DNA of 64,000 bases from an uncultured Candidatus Melainabacteria bacterium (GTDB lineage: Bacteria > Cyanobacteriota > Vampirovibrionia > Gastranaerophilales > Gastranaerophilaceae), in assembly GCA_934754515.1 (NCBI GenBank), contig CAKVIG010000007.1, positions 62,001-126,000 of the forward strand, in the 5' to 3' direction. Both the position numbers and the translations under genes were made by a program. Below are positions 16,888-24,977 of the stretch, in pieces; the stretch's first letter is position 1; the number at the start of each line of letters is the position of its first letter. The notes beneath the pieces were generated by a model. That model was not told where the DNA came from. It did no database searches and saw nothing but the letters and a program-made list of their open reading frames with translations.

Positions 16888-17967
16888 ATGGAAAATAGAC
16901 CAAAAGTTTCAATTGTAATGCCTACATACAACGTAGAAAAATATTTCAGACAATGTTTGGAAAGTGTAATCAACCAAACTTTAACTGATATAGAAATTAT
17001 ACCTGTTGATGACGGTTCTCCTGACAATTGCGGTACAATAATGGATGAATATGCAGCAAAGGATAGCAGAATTAAACCTATTCATCAACCTAACGGCGGT
17101 TATGGAAAGGCTGTGAATACGGGAATTAATGCCGCAACAGGAGAATATATCGGCATTGTTGAAACGGACGATTGGTGCGACCCTCAAATGTTTGAAAAAC
17201 TTTATACACAAGCAAAAAATTTGGATGCGGATGTGTGTAAGTGTGGATTTTATAAATACAATTCATTAGCAGCAAAAAAAGAAAAACAGAATATCAAATG
17301 GCAAGATGAAATTCAAAACATAGAAGAATTTCCAGATGATAGGACTTTTAAAATTGCAGAATTTCCTCGTTTATTTATGTTTCATGCTTCAATATGGTGC
17401 AATATTTATAAAAAAGAATTTTTGACAAGGAATAATATAATAATAAACGGTACACGTTCTGCATCATATCAGGATTTTCCATTTATGGCAGAGGTAATGT
17501 GTAAAGCTGATAAAATCGCTGTATTACATGAGTATTTGTACCATTGGCGTGTAGAAGCAACACAGAGTTCTTCCACAAATCAAAAAGGTTCTAGATTATT
17601 GATTATGCCTGACCAGTGTGAAGAAACCAAGAAAATTGTAAAACAATGCGGTTTATATGAAGAACTTAAAGAAGCTATGTATAAACATTTTTATTTGGCA
17701 AATCATGCATTTTACAATAATGTTCAATACCAGTATAAAAGAGAATATTTTAATAAATTACATAATCTATTTAAAGATTTAAAAACAGATAAAACTTTTA
17801 AATATCAATATTTTTATAAATATGAAATAAACTTTTTGAAAAAAATAGAGCGTGGGTTATATTTTTTAACTGAACTTAAGTATATAAGAAGAAATTTTAT
17901 CCAAATTCATTGGAATAAGCATGAGAAATTTGTAAGAGTGCTAGGAAATACTGTTCTCACGCGATAG
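16888..17967 (+). CDS. Family 2 glycosyltransferase
   Basis: A 359-residue paralogue of the preceding transferase. Visible are VSIVMPTYNVEKYFRQCLES, DDGSPDN near 38-44, GEYIGIVETDDW and a SASYQDFPF segment that parallels ASYQDTGW in its neighbour. It lies 13 nt downstream in the same operon and has an AGAAGGA site. It probably adds the next sugar of the same glycan. Donor and acceptor cannot be read from sequence. Confidence 0.9.
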   Translation: MENRPKVSIVMPTYNVEKYFRQCLESVINQTLTDIEIIPVDDGSPDNCGTIMDEYAAKDSRIKPIHQPNGGYGKAVNTGINAATGEYIGIVETDDWCDPQMFEKLYTQAKNLDADVCKCGFYKYNSLAAKKEKQNIKWQDEIQNIEEFPDDRTFKIAEFPRLFMFHASIWCNIYKKEFLTRNNIIINGTRSASYQDFPFMAEVMCKADKIAVLHEYLYHWRVEATQSSSTNQKGSRLLIMPDQCEETKKIVKQCGLYEELKEAMYKHFYLANHAFYNNVQYQYKREYFNKLHNLFKDLKTDKTFKYQYFYKYEINFLKKIERGLYFLTELKYIRRNFIQIHWNKHEKFVRVLGNTVLTR

Positions 17968-17975
17968 GTGTAAAT

Positions 17976-19022
17976 ATGAATCCGAAAGTGTCTGTAATAA
18001 TTCCGATATATAACGTAGAAAAATATTTAGAAAAATGCTTAAATTGCTTATTAAATCAGTCTTTAAAAGAAATCGAAATTATATGTATAAATGATGGTTC
18101 TAAAGATAATTCTTATAATTTATTAACAGATTTTGCCCAAAAAGATGCTAGAATTATTATCCTTTCACAAGATAATCAAGGTCCAGGAGTCGCTAGAAAT
18201 AATGGTTTAGCAATTGCAAAAGGGGAATATATTGGTTTTGTCGATCCTGATGACTATATAGATTCTGATTTCTTAGAAAGATTATATAATTGTGCCATTA
18301 TTAATAACAGTGATATTGTAAAGGGTAATGTCAAGTTTGAAACAGATAGTGGTTTTGAATATTCTCAAGAAAATTTAAAAATAAAATACGAAAATAAAAA
18401 AGTCCCTTTAAAAAGTTTTCGTGCTGATTGGTGGTCAGCAATTTATAAAAAATCTAATATTGACAAGTATAATATTTCTTTCGCTGAAGCATATTATTTG
18501 GAGGATGTGGCTTTTTTAGATAAAAACCTATTAATAGCAAAAAGTTTTACACTTTTAGATGATGTCTTTTATCATCATTGTATAAGACAAAATTCTCTTA
18601 CAACTATGACAAAAGATGAAGAATTCTGTTTTAAACAATTTTATATTTCTTATTTGAATATTTTGAATTTTGTAAAATCACATAATATAAACAAATACTA
18701 TATGAATGAAACTTTTTACAAGCATATGATATGGTTCTTTATGAATATCTATGAAGCAACGATTAGGGATAATGTGAATTATTTAAGTAATTGTAAATAT
18801 ATTATTCAGCTTTTACAGCAATTAGATTTGAATATTTTTAGCAAGAAAAGACAGGCAAATTTAAATTATATTATAAATCACCAATATGAGAGGTTATATA
18901 AACATTTAAAAAATAAATTTAAATTTGTAAAAAAAGAATTTAAAAAGAATAAATTATATTTAATTATAAATTTGTATTTTTTAAGAATTAAAATTTGTGT
19001 AAAAAAAGGATATTATGAATAG
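17976..19022 (+). CDS. Family 2 glycosyltransferase
   Basis: A 348-residue GT2 enzyme: VSVIIPIYNVEKYLEKCLNC, NDGSKDN and GEYIGFVDPDDYID near 88-101. The second half is clearly more AT-rich (runs of AAA/TTT codons, Lys/Asn/Tyr-rich protein) than glf and the first two transferases, hinting at separate acquisition of the distal operon. It lies 8 nt after the previous gene and overlaps the acyltransferase start by 8 nt. Confidence 0.88.
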   Translation: MNPKVSVIIPIYNVEKYLEKCLNCLLNQSLKEIEIICINDGSKDNSYNLLTDFAQKDARIIILSQDNQGPGVARNNGLAIAKGEYIGFVDPDDYIDSDFLERLYNCAIINNSDIVKGNVKFETDSGFEYSQENLKIKYENKKVPLKSFRADWWSAIYKKSNIDKYNISFAEAYYLEDVAFLDKNLLIAKSFTLLDDVFYHHCIRQNSLTTMTKDEEFCFKQFYISYLNILNFVKSHNINKYYMNETFYKHMIWFFMNIYEATIRDNVNYLSNCKYIIQLLQQLDLNIFSKKRQANLNYIINHQYERLYKHLKNKFKFVKKEFKKNKLYLIINLYFLRIKICVKKGYYE

Positions 19023-19758
19023 ATATTTTAAAATTTTAATGTTATTTCAATATATTATACCATTTTCAAAATATAGAAAGTGCTATAGAACTTTTATTAA
19101 TAATAAATCTGAAAATTATATTTTTTATAAAAATGGTAATAAAATAATATTAGTAGATAATGAAGAAAAGGAAGTAAATTTAACAAGCATAAAGGGATTA
19201 ACTATTAAGGTGACTGGTTTTAATAACATTATTAAAATAAAGTCGCCGTATATCTTTGGAAATACAAATATTTTTATTAATGGCGATAATAATACAATAG
19301 AAATAAAAAATACTCATCCTAGTGGCATCTATAATGCAACTTTTCAACTAGGAGCAAAAGCAGATAATCGTTCAATTTTTATTGATGAAAATTTTTCTTG
19401 TTCAGGGATAAATTTTGGTTTAAATGTATCAAACTATAGTATAAATATTGGTAAAGATTGTATGTTTTCCAATGAAATTGTAATTGATGCAGATGATGGT
19501 CATGTAATATTTAAGAAGGGAACACAAGTGTGTATTAATAAACCTAAAAATATTTTTATTGGAAATCATGTATGGTGCGGAAGAAGAGTTTTGATTTGTA
19601 AAGGTACTAAAATTCAAGATGGTTCTGTAATAGGAGAGGGAAGTATTGTAAATAAAGTATTTGAAGAATCTAATATTATTATTGCAGGTATTCCTGCTAA
19701 AATCGTAAAATCTAATGTGCAATGGGAAAGGTACAACCATAACTCTTTAATAAAATAG
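19015..19758 (+). CDS. Hexapeptide-repeat acyltransferase
   Basis: A 247-residue protein whose second half has left-handed beta-helix repeats and the closing signature of O-acetyl/acyl transferases: IFIGNHVWCGRRVLICKGT, IQDGSVIGEGSIV, and IIIAGIPAKIVKSN. This suggests acetylation of a sugar in the glycan made by the upstream transferases. The N-terminal 80 residues are AT-rich and less conserved. It overlaps the preceding gene by 8 nt (start inside TATTATGAATAG). Confidence 0.85.
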   Translation: MNRYFKILMLFQYIIPFSKYRKCYRTFINNKSENYIFYKNGNKIILVDNEEKEVNLTSIKGLTIKVTGFNNIIKIKSPYIFGNTNIFINGDNNTIEIKNTHPSGIYNATFQLGAKADNRSIFIDENFSCSGINFGLNVSNYSINIGKDCMFSNEIVIDADDGHVIFKKGTQVCINKPKNIFIGNHVWCGRRVLICKGTKIQDGSVIGEGSIVNKVFEESNIIIAGIPAKIVKSNVQWERYNHNSLIK

Positions 19759-19815
19759 ACAATTTTACAATGATTGAATTATAATAGAAATGGCTATTTT
19801 AAAAGAGGTGTAAAA

Positions 19816-20436
19816 GTGAAATATATTCTTTTTAGTACGATAAATTTAAGTTCATTTGATTGGTCAACAATAATCGGCTCAATTATTACAGGTTTGATAA
19901 CCTGGCTTGCGGTTTATAAAACAGCAGAATTTGATAAAAAATCAAGAATAAATGAATTTAAATATTCATATTATATTTCAAAGTTAATAAATTTTGGACA
20001 AGAGTTGGAGGTGATAAAAAAGATAATTTGTTATTTTAAACCTTCTGATACCAATAAAGTTATTTCTAATGATAAGTTATATTGTGATTTTGAATTAATA
20101 TCTTTTAAAAAAGACTATAATTGTTTGTGTAAAATAAATAATGAATTCGCATTAAAAACAAAAAACTTTAGTGAAAACTTTGAAATATTTCAAAATTTAA
20201 TTGCGTATTTTCAACATCAAATAGATGAACATCGTTTCTTTCTCAAAAGTCACGATGAAAAATTTAAAAAAGATTTTGTTATACAATATAGAAATGATAC
20301 AATAAGGTATAATGTAAATCAATTTTTAAAGCAGTATAATAAGCAACATCCAAACCAAGTTTATGATGAACAAAATATGCAAAAATCAATCATAGAATTA
20401 AATATATATATAGAAGAAGAATTTAGATTGAATTAA
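19816..20436 (+). CDS. Membrane-anchored protein of unknown function
   Basis: A 206-residue protein with one predicted membrane span near residues 12-33 (WSTIIGSIITGLITWLAVYK) followed by a charged, largely helical cytoplasmic domain (KTAEFDKKSRINEFKYSYYI). The GTG at 19816 is chosen because AGAGGTG lies just before it. An upstream TTG at 19774 has no such site. It is the last intact gene of the glycan operon, 57 nt after the acyltransferase and before a strong terminator. No family recognised. Confidence 0.6.
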   Translation: MKYILFSTINLSSFDWSTIIGSIITGLITWLAVYKTAEFDKKSRINEFKYSYYISKLINFGQELEVIKKIICYFKPSDTNKVISNDKLYCDFELISFKKDYNCLCKINNEFALKTKNFSENFEIFQNLIAYFQHQIDEHRFFLKSHDEKFKKDFVIQYRNDTIRYNVNQFLKQYNKQHPNQVYDEQNMQKSIIELNIYIEEEFRLN

Positions 20437-20486
20437 GTCGTATGGATTGAATAACGCCAATATATAAAAGCATTTTTGCAAAATTC

Positions 20487-20521
20487 AAAAAGCTGGGAAC
20501 GTGGAAGCGTTCCCAGCTTTT
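20487..20521 (+). terminator. Terminator of the glycan operon
   Basis: Long stem AAAAAGCTGGGAACG / CGTTCCCAGCTTTT (about 20487-20501 with 20508-20521) around a 6-nt loop. Its T-rich right arm serves as the U tract. Confidence 0.85.
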
Positions 20522-20690
20522 CATATCTTAGAAAAAGATAATCGCGATTTTGCAATTATTATAAATAACATAGAGAATATTTAAGAAGTTATTAATTTAT
20601 TGAAAGAACAAGGTAATAAAACCCAGGTAACAATTTGTTACCAGTTCTTAAATTTTTATTTAACTAAGCTTAGTTCTTACAACAACCGCA
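20522..20690 (+). other. Possible coding remnant
   Basis: One frame reads HILEKDNRDFAIIINNIENI, a TAA at 20582-20584, then EVINLLKEQGNKTQVTI without a shift. The amphipathic pattern looks like decayed protein-coding DNA, but I cannot assign a family. A GGTAACA/TGTTACC palindrome lies near 20626-20642. Otherwise nothing is seen before the rubrerythrin fragment. Confidence 0.25.
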
Positions 20691-20952
20691 CTAATCAGCA
20701 AAATATCTCGCTAGCAAGCCATCAAAGCCACGGCTGTGGCGTGCTTCGTCTTTTGCCATTTCATGAACTGTATCATGAACTGCATCCAAGCCCAATTCTT
20801 TTGCACGTTTTGCTAATTGTAATTTGCCGTCGCAAGTGCCGAATTCTGCTTCAGCTCTAAGTTTCAAGCTTCTTTTTGTTGAAGATATTACAACTTCGCC
20901 CAATAACTCTGCAAATCTTGATGCGTGAACAGCTTCATCAAAAGCGGATGCA
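20691..20952 (-). pseudogene. Rubrerythrin C-terminal fragment
   Basis: Minus-strand residues [44 protein letters not shown] and FDGLLARYF match the C-terminal half of rubrerythrin-type NADH peroxidases, including the second EMAKDEARH iron-ligand helix. The first half of the ferritin-like domain and any rubredoxin domain are missing. The open frame continues to 21002, but beyond about 20945 it reads antisense DNA of the ugd fragment, so the ORF's N-terminus ([13 protein letters not shown]..) is not rubrerythrin. A truncated product could not form the di-iron site. Confidence 0.8.
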
Positions 20953-21117
20953 TTATTGTTATTAACCGAATGGAACGAATTTAGGCGTCCTGATTTTGAC
21001 AAGCTAAAAGCTTTGTTAAAATCTCCGATAATTTTTGACGGTAGAAATCAATATGATATTAATAAATTAAAAAGCAAAGATATTGAATATATCAGCATAG
21101 GAGACTGTGACAAATAA
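20941..21117 (+). pseudogene. UDP-glucose 6-dehydrogenase C-terminal fragment
   Basis: Plus-strand frame [20 protein letters not shown], then [19 protein letters not shown] and a stop at 21115-21117 after IGDCDK. The LLTEWNEFR and IFDGRNQYD motifs are diagnostic of the C-terminal UDP-binding domain of Ugd, which makes UDP-glucuronate. About 58 residues remain of roughly 440. The left edge abuts the rubrerythrin fragment in opposite orientation at about 20941-20950. It lies just past the glycan operon, so a former ugd at this locus was probably lost by recombination. Confidence 0.85.
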
Positions 21118-21143
21118 ATACTACTAATAGCTTTTAATAACAA

Positions 21144-21180
21144 CAGTGGCAACAAATTGTTGCCACTGCTCAGTTTTTTT
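21144..21180 (+). terminator. Terminator after the ugd remnant
   Basis: Perfect 11-bp stem CAGTGGCAACA / TGTTGCCACTG with AAT loop, then CTCAG and an eight-T run. It probably served the lost ugd gene. Confidence 0.75.
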
Positions 21181-21197
21181 TATTGATTATAAACTTA

Positions 21198-21824
21198 TTA
21201 AGAATTTCTTAAATGCTTTACATGTTTATAAACATACAGGCAACCCAATATTCCAAATACAACTACAATTGCAACATCGAATTTATGCCAAATATGTTTG
21301 AACGCTTCCATATTTTCACCCATTTTTACACCTACATAAACAAGTAAATAGCTCCAAACAAGAGAGCCTAAAAATGTTAGCGTAAAAAAGATTCTTTTTC
21401 TTGCTCTCAAAATACCTGCAGGTAGTGAAATAAACGTTCTTACAACAGGAAGCATTCTACAGAAAAAGAATGCCCAATCACCATATTTATCAACCCAAGC
21501 ATCTGCTTCCTCCAAATCTTTGTGTGAGATTAAAAAATATTTACCGTATTTCTCAACAAATTTTCTTCCGCCAAAGAAACCTAAGTAATATGATGGAATA
21601 GAGCCTAACACACAACCGAACGCACCGGCGAATGCGGCAACATGAATATTCATTTCACCTTTACTTACAATATATCCCGCAAATGGTAATATTGCTTCAC
21701 TTGGCAATGGAATATTGCAAGATTCAATTGCCATAAGCAAGCTTATACCCCAAGGTCCCATGATTGTAATTATATGTTCTATAAAACTTACCAAATGTGT
21801 AATAATTAAATTAATATACTCCAT
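21198..21824 (-). CDS. DedA family membrane protein
   Basis: A 208-residue DedA/VTT-domain protein. Family members act in undecaprenyl-phosphate or phospholipid recycling across the inner membrane. Visible features are the re-entrant segment ESCNIPLPSEAILPFAGYIV, GSIPSYYLGFFGGRKFVEKY, and the FFCRMLPVVRTFISLPAGIL motif (Arg residues typical of DedA), followed by two membrane helices. A strong AAGGAGAA site precedes the ATG. Monocistronic, divergent from the histidine kinase. Confidence 0.92.
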   Translation of the reverse strand: MEYINLIITHLVSFIEHIITIMGPWGISLLMAIESCNIPLPSEAILPFAGYIVSKGEMNIHVAAFAGAFGCVLGSIPSYYLGFFGGRKFVEKYGKYFLISHKDLEEADAWVDKYGDWAFFFCRMLPVVRTFISLPAGILRARKRIFFTLTFLGSLVWSYLLVYVGVKMGENMEAFKHIWHKFDVAIVVVFGILGCLYVYKHVKHLRNS

Positions 21825-21879
21825 GCTCTTGTTCTCCTTAGTTTCCTAAATCTGATTATACTAAAAACATGAGTATAAG

Positions 21880-21908
21880 TTTACAACGATATAAATTTAT
21901 GCTATATT
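21880..21908 (+). promoter_or_regulatory. Promoter of the histidine kinase
   Basis: TTTACA (21880-21885), a 17-bp spacer and TATATT (21903-21908), leaving only 12 nt to the ATG. Confidence 0.5.
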
Positions 21909-21920
21909 TCAAGCAGAGAT

Positions 21921-23171
21921 ATGGCTTTATTGACGTCGGAAAAAATTTTAAAACTAATACCTTCGCTATTTGAGACTGATTTGAATAGCGAAAGACATTT
22001 GTTCAAAAACTTCGAAAAAATCCTGGCTTTTGATGAAGGGTTTATTTATTATGCAAATCCGGATAGTTTGCAATTAAAATATAGCTATAAAAGCCATGCA
22101 AACTACGAAAAAGAAGCTACTTTCAAACTCGACACTAAGCTAAAAAAGTTTATTTTCTCTAAAAATGGTGAAATAACTGATGAAGCATCTGATTTAGTGA
22201 AAACTATTGAACTTGAAGGAACGTCGCAGAAATCTTATATTGTTTCAAAAATATCTATCAAATCAACTGTTTTCGGGATTGTTGTTTTATCGAAAAGAGA
22301 AAAGAATTTCTATAAACAAGATGATTTGGATGCATTGGATGCAGTTTCTTCAGTGCTTTCATATTTATTAAAGGATGTTGAATTATCAAATGTGTTTAAA
22401 ATTCAACTAAAGGCCTTAAAAGATGGTATTGTAGAGAAAAATAACGCGTATAAAACCATAAAAGAGCAGAATGAAAAAATTCTTGAAGCAGACAAGGTTA
22501 AGAACGAGTTTTTGGCGAATATTTCTCATGAACTTAGAACGCCTTTGAATTCAATCTTGGGTTTTTCGGATATTTTAGGAACGCAATTATATGGCAACTT
22601 AAATCCTAAACAGGAAGAATACATCAATGATATCAAGGTTTCTGCAACGCATCTTCTTGGCATGATTAACGAAGTATTGGATATGTCAAAAATTGAAGCA
22701 AACGCGATGAAGGTTGTTAAGAGTGCGTTTTGGATTTCAAGAGCTGTTGATGAGGTTGTAAATATCGTTTCACCGCTAGCACAGAAGAAAAATATTAAAC
22801 TAATTAAAAATATGGCTGTGGATTTTGAAGTTTTTGCAGATTATCAAAAAATTCAACAGATTTTGTATAATTTGGTGAGCAATGCTATTAAGTACTCGCC
22901 TGAAAATGATGAGGTTGAAATCTCAATAAACTCAGATGACGAGAATTTTAGAATTTTGGTGCATGATAACGGGATTGGTATTGATAAGAAATATCACGGA
23001 AAGATTTTTGCGAAGTTCGTTCAACTCGATAGTGCTTATACCAAAAAAGAAAGCTCAACAGGTTTGGGATTAACTATTACTAAAGAATTGGTTGAACTAC
23101 ATGGAGGAAAAATTTCTCTGATTAGTGAAGTTAACAACGGCTCTACTTTTATAGTAGAAATTCCGTTTTAG
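21921..23171 (+). CDS. Soluble sensor histidine kinase
   Basis: A 416-residue kinase. Residues 1-150 form a GAF-like sensor. A coiled coil (about 160-195) leads to the HisKA H-box FLANISHELRTPLN (His203), the N-box NLVSNAIKYSPEN, the G1 box HDNGIGIDKK and the G2 segment STGLGLTITKELVELHGGKI. There is no membrane segment, so it senses a cytoplasmic signal. No response regulator is adjacent (an orphan kinase). The promoter-to-start distance is only 12 nt. Confidence 0.93.
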   Translation: MALLTSEKILKLIPSLFETDLNSERHLFKNFEKILAFDEGFIYYANPDSLQLKYSYKSHANYEKEATFKLDTKLKKFIFSKNGEITDEASDLVKTIELEGTSQKSYIVSKISIKSTVFGIVVLSKREKNFYKQDDLDALDAVSSVLSYLLKDVELSNVFKIQLKALKDGIVEKNNAYKTIKEQNEKILEADKVKNEFLANISHELRTPLNSILGFSDILGTQLYGNLNPKQEEYINDIKVSATHLLGMINEVLDMSKIEANAMKVVKSAFWISRAVDEVVNIVSPLAQKKNIKLIKNMAVDFEVFADYQKIQQILYNLVSNAIKYSPENDEVEISINSDDENFRILVHDNGIGIDKKYHGKIFAKFVQLDSAYTKKESSTGLGLTITKELVELHGGKISLISEVNNGSTFIVEIPF

Positions 23172-23207
23172 GAATTTCTACTATATTAAAAATTTATTAT
23201 TCAATGT

Positions 23208-23527
23208 CCTTTTCTTTCTCTTTTATTGCGATAAAAAGAGAAAGAAAAGAACGAAAAGAAAGAGAAAATACGCTACCGCTTCCTACGCTCTTACGAGCGT
23301 TAAATCAAATGGATGTAGCGGATTTTCGGTAGGGCGATGTCGAGCGTTAGCGAGCAAGCCCGTAAGTGCAAATAACATGAAAATAACAAGAAAAATCCGT
23401 AAGGATTTGTTGTTATTGAAATGTTATGCTCGCCCGAATAATCCAAGACAGCAAGCAAAGCTTGCACTCTTTCCTCACTATCGCAGCTAATCGCTGCACG
23501 TTCGCGGCGCGATTGTCGTTCATTATT
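23208..23527 (-). repeat. Dispersed repeat R1, copy 3, interrupted
   Basis: Inverted R1 copy: GAGAAAGAAAAGAACGAAAA, TACGCTCTTACGAGCGTTAA, ATGGATGTAG, then a foreign 131-bp element (23319-23449), then AGCAAGCAAAGCTTGCACTC and TTCGCGGCGCGATTGTCGTT. With the element and one AG removed, the sequence joins into the continuous R1 seen at 740-765. It fills the gene-free stretch 23172-23544. Confidence 0.75.
23319..23449 (+). mobile_element. Small hairpin insertion element, copy 1 (131 bp)
   Basis: Begins CGGATTTTCGGTAGGGC and ends GCCCGAATAATCCAAGAC. The ends form an imperfect inverted repeat (GGATTTTCGG versus GGATTATTCGG on the other strand). It is flanked on both sides by AG (23317-23318 and 23450-23451). 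Internal arms ATAACAT/ATGTTAT, AATAAC/GTTATT and AAATCC-GTAA-GGATTT make nearly the whole element one long hairpin. There is no ORF, so it must be moved in trans if it is active. A second copy is at 59091-59203. Confidence 0.8.
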
Positions 23528-23544
23528 ATGTTAAATTATAAAAA

Positions 23545-24321
23545 CTAGTTATCTTTAACCTTCTTTGCATCTTTTAAATCGCTATCAAAATATCCGACAA
23601 TAAATTTAAAAGTATTAAGTGCAGACTCAATACTCATTACACGAGGTTTGTTGCCACGTTTCTCTTTAACCGTAACCGTGCCATTTTTTAAGTCTACATC
23701 TTCCAATATATACACATGCCAAGTTCTACCATCAAGCATTTTAACGCCTGTCCCGATTACAAAACTGTGTTTCTTTTCCTTGTCCATGCGTTCAAACAGA
23801 TTCATAACTTCGTCTTTGTATCCGCTTAAATCAAAATTGAAATCTTGTTCTGCAATCACGCGAGGCTCAACACCTGTAAAAATTTTCATAAAATGCGATG
23901 GAAGGCTGTTTTCAAACGCATAATCCTTAAAATTATCCGTAAACCTGCAAATCCAAGGCTTTGCTTTATACTTGTTTTCGTATTGAGCAACAGATACATC
24001 CATGCTTCTTATTATTTCATTATTTTGTAATCGATATAGCTTTTCATACCCTTTTACGATTGCATTTGTCGGGATTGTATATTTCTCTTCTTTATTATTT
24101 GGTGCGTATAAATAGCAATTTATTAATTTAGGATTCTTGTCGTCGTATTGAATATGTTCTTTTATAACTTTGCGCCCGTTTGGCGTGTGCGATAGGGTTT
24201 CTAAGGTCGTCATCAAGTAACAGTCACTAAAATGCTGTTTCGTACTCTCAAATTTGTCAATATCTTTATCGGAAATTGACGCACGAAAAGCAATATTAAT
24301 ACTATTCAAACGACCTATCAT
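23545..24321 (-). CDS. Calpain-like cysteine protease candidate
   Basis: A 258-residue protein. QHFSDCYLMTTLETLS (Gln29, Cys34) resembles the oxyanion Gln and nucleophile Cys of papain/calpain-fold proteases (Q..GDCWLLAALASL). Near the C-terminus HSFVIGTGVKMLDGRTWHVY..NGTVTVKEKRGN offers a catalytic His (about 202) and Asn (213 or 224) in the expected order. The N-terminus MIGRLNSINIAFRA has the F-R/K-A/G motif of lineage-specific proteins. No signal peptide. The assignment is inference from motifs, and function (protease or inactive relative) is open. Confidence 0.5.
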   Translation of the reverse strand: MIGRLNSINIAFRASISDKDIDKFESTKQHFSDCYLMTTLETLSHTPNGRKVIKEHIQYDDKNPKLINCYLYAPNNKEEKYTIPTNAIVKGYEKLYRLQNNEIIRSMDVSVAQYENKYKAKPWICRFTDNFKDYAFENSLPSHFMKIFTGVEPRVIAEQDFNFDLSGYKDEVMNLFERMDKEKKHSFVIGTGVKMLDGRTWHVYILEDVDLKNGTVTVKEKRGNKPRVMSIESALNTFKFIVGYFDSDLKDAKKVKDN

Positions 24322-24421
24322 ACCTATATTAAAAATGAAAAATGTAAATTATTGCTAAATTATTGCAAAAATGTTACAATTTGAAAGGTAAAGTGACGAC
24401 TTAGCAAATTTTTGTAGCGTT

Positions 24422-24526
24422 ATGGATTGCCACAAAAATCTTACGATTTTTTTCGCAATGACTTGTAGTTGTGACGCCAAGTCATTGCGAGGAGCAACTG
24501 TTTGGATAGGCGACGAAGCAATCCAC
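24422..24526. repeat. Nested inverted repeat between genes
   Basis: Outer arms GGATTGC (24424-24430) and GCAATCC (24518-24524). The inner perfect 12-bp arms are CGCAATGACTTG (24454-24465) and CAAGTCATTGCG (24478-24489). This resembles the widespread intergenic repeat type with CATTGCGAGGAGC and GCGACGAAGCAATCC. It could form a large cruciform or RNA hairpin upstream of rpiB. Confidence 0.75.
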
Positions 24527-24551
24527 AAATGATATTATTAAGGAATTAAAT

Positions 24552-24977
24552 ATGGAAATACTAATCGGTTCAGACCATGGCGGTTATAAATTAAAACAAG
24601 AAATTATAAAATACTTAAATGAATTGGGTCATACCGTTGAAGATTGCGGCTGTTATTCGGAAGAATCTTGTGATTACCCAGATATAGCACAAGACGTAGC
24701 AAAAAAAGTTCTATCAACAGGCAAAAAAGCGATTCTTGTTTGCGGAACAGGGATTGGCATGTCAATTGCTGCAAATCGTTTTAAAGGAATTAGAGCATCA
24801 CATTGCACTGATACTTTCACTGCAAGAATGACAAGAATGCACAATGACTCAAACATTTTGTGTTTAGGAGAAAGAATTACAGGTACTGGGCTTGCACTTG
24901 ATATTGTTGAGATTTGGTTGAATACTGATTTTCAAGGTGGAAGACACGAAAGAAGAATTAGCAAATTGGAGTTATAA
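24552..24977 (+). CDS. rpiB: Ribose-5-phosphate isomerase B
   Basis: Interconverts ribose-5-P and ribulose-5-P in the non-oxidative pentose phosphate pathway. The 141 residues contain SDHGGYKLK (Asp8, His9), the anion-hole and catalytic region LVCGTGIGMSIAANR with Cys64, and the MHNDSNIL motif (His97). AAGGAA lies upstream. Its stop abuts the rsfS start (TAAATG), so the pair is co-translated. Confidence 0.95.
   Translation: MEILIGSDHGGYKLKQEIIKYLNELGHTVEDCGCYSEESCDYPDIAQDVAKKVLSTGKKAILVCGTGIGMSIAANRFKGIRASHCTDTFTARMTRMHNDSNILCLGERITGTGLALDIVEIWLNTDFQGGRHERRISKLEL

Noticed and set aside
20600..20860. 86-codon plus-strand ORF
   Set aside because: It is largely antisense to the rubrerythrin fragment. 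Only its first 30 codons may belong to another remnant.
20953..21002. N-terminal residues of the rubrerythrin-like ORF ([10 protein letters not shown]..) as a real protein start
   Set aside because: This segment is antisense to the ugd fragment and bears no relation to rubrerythrin. It arises from the junction.
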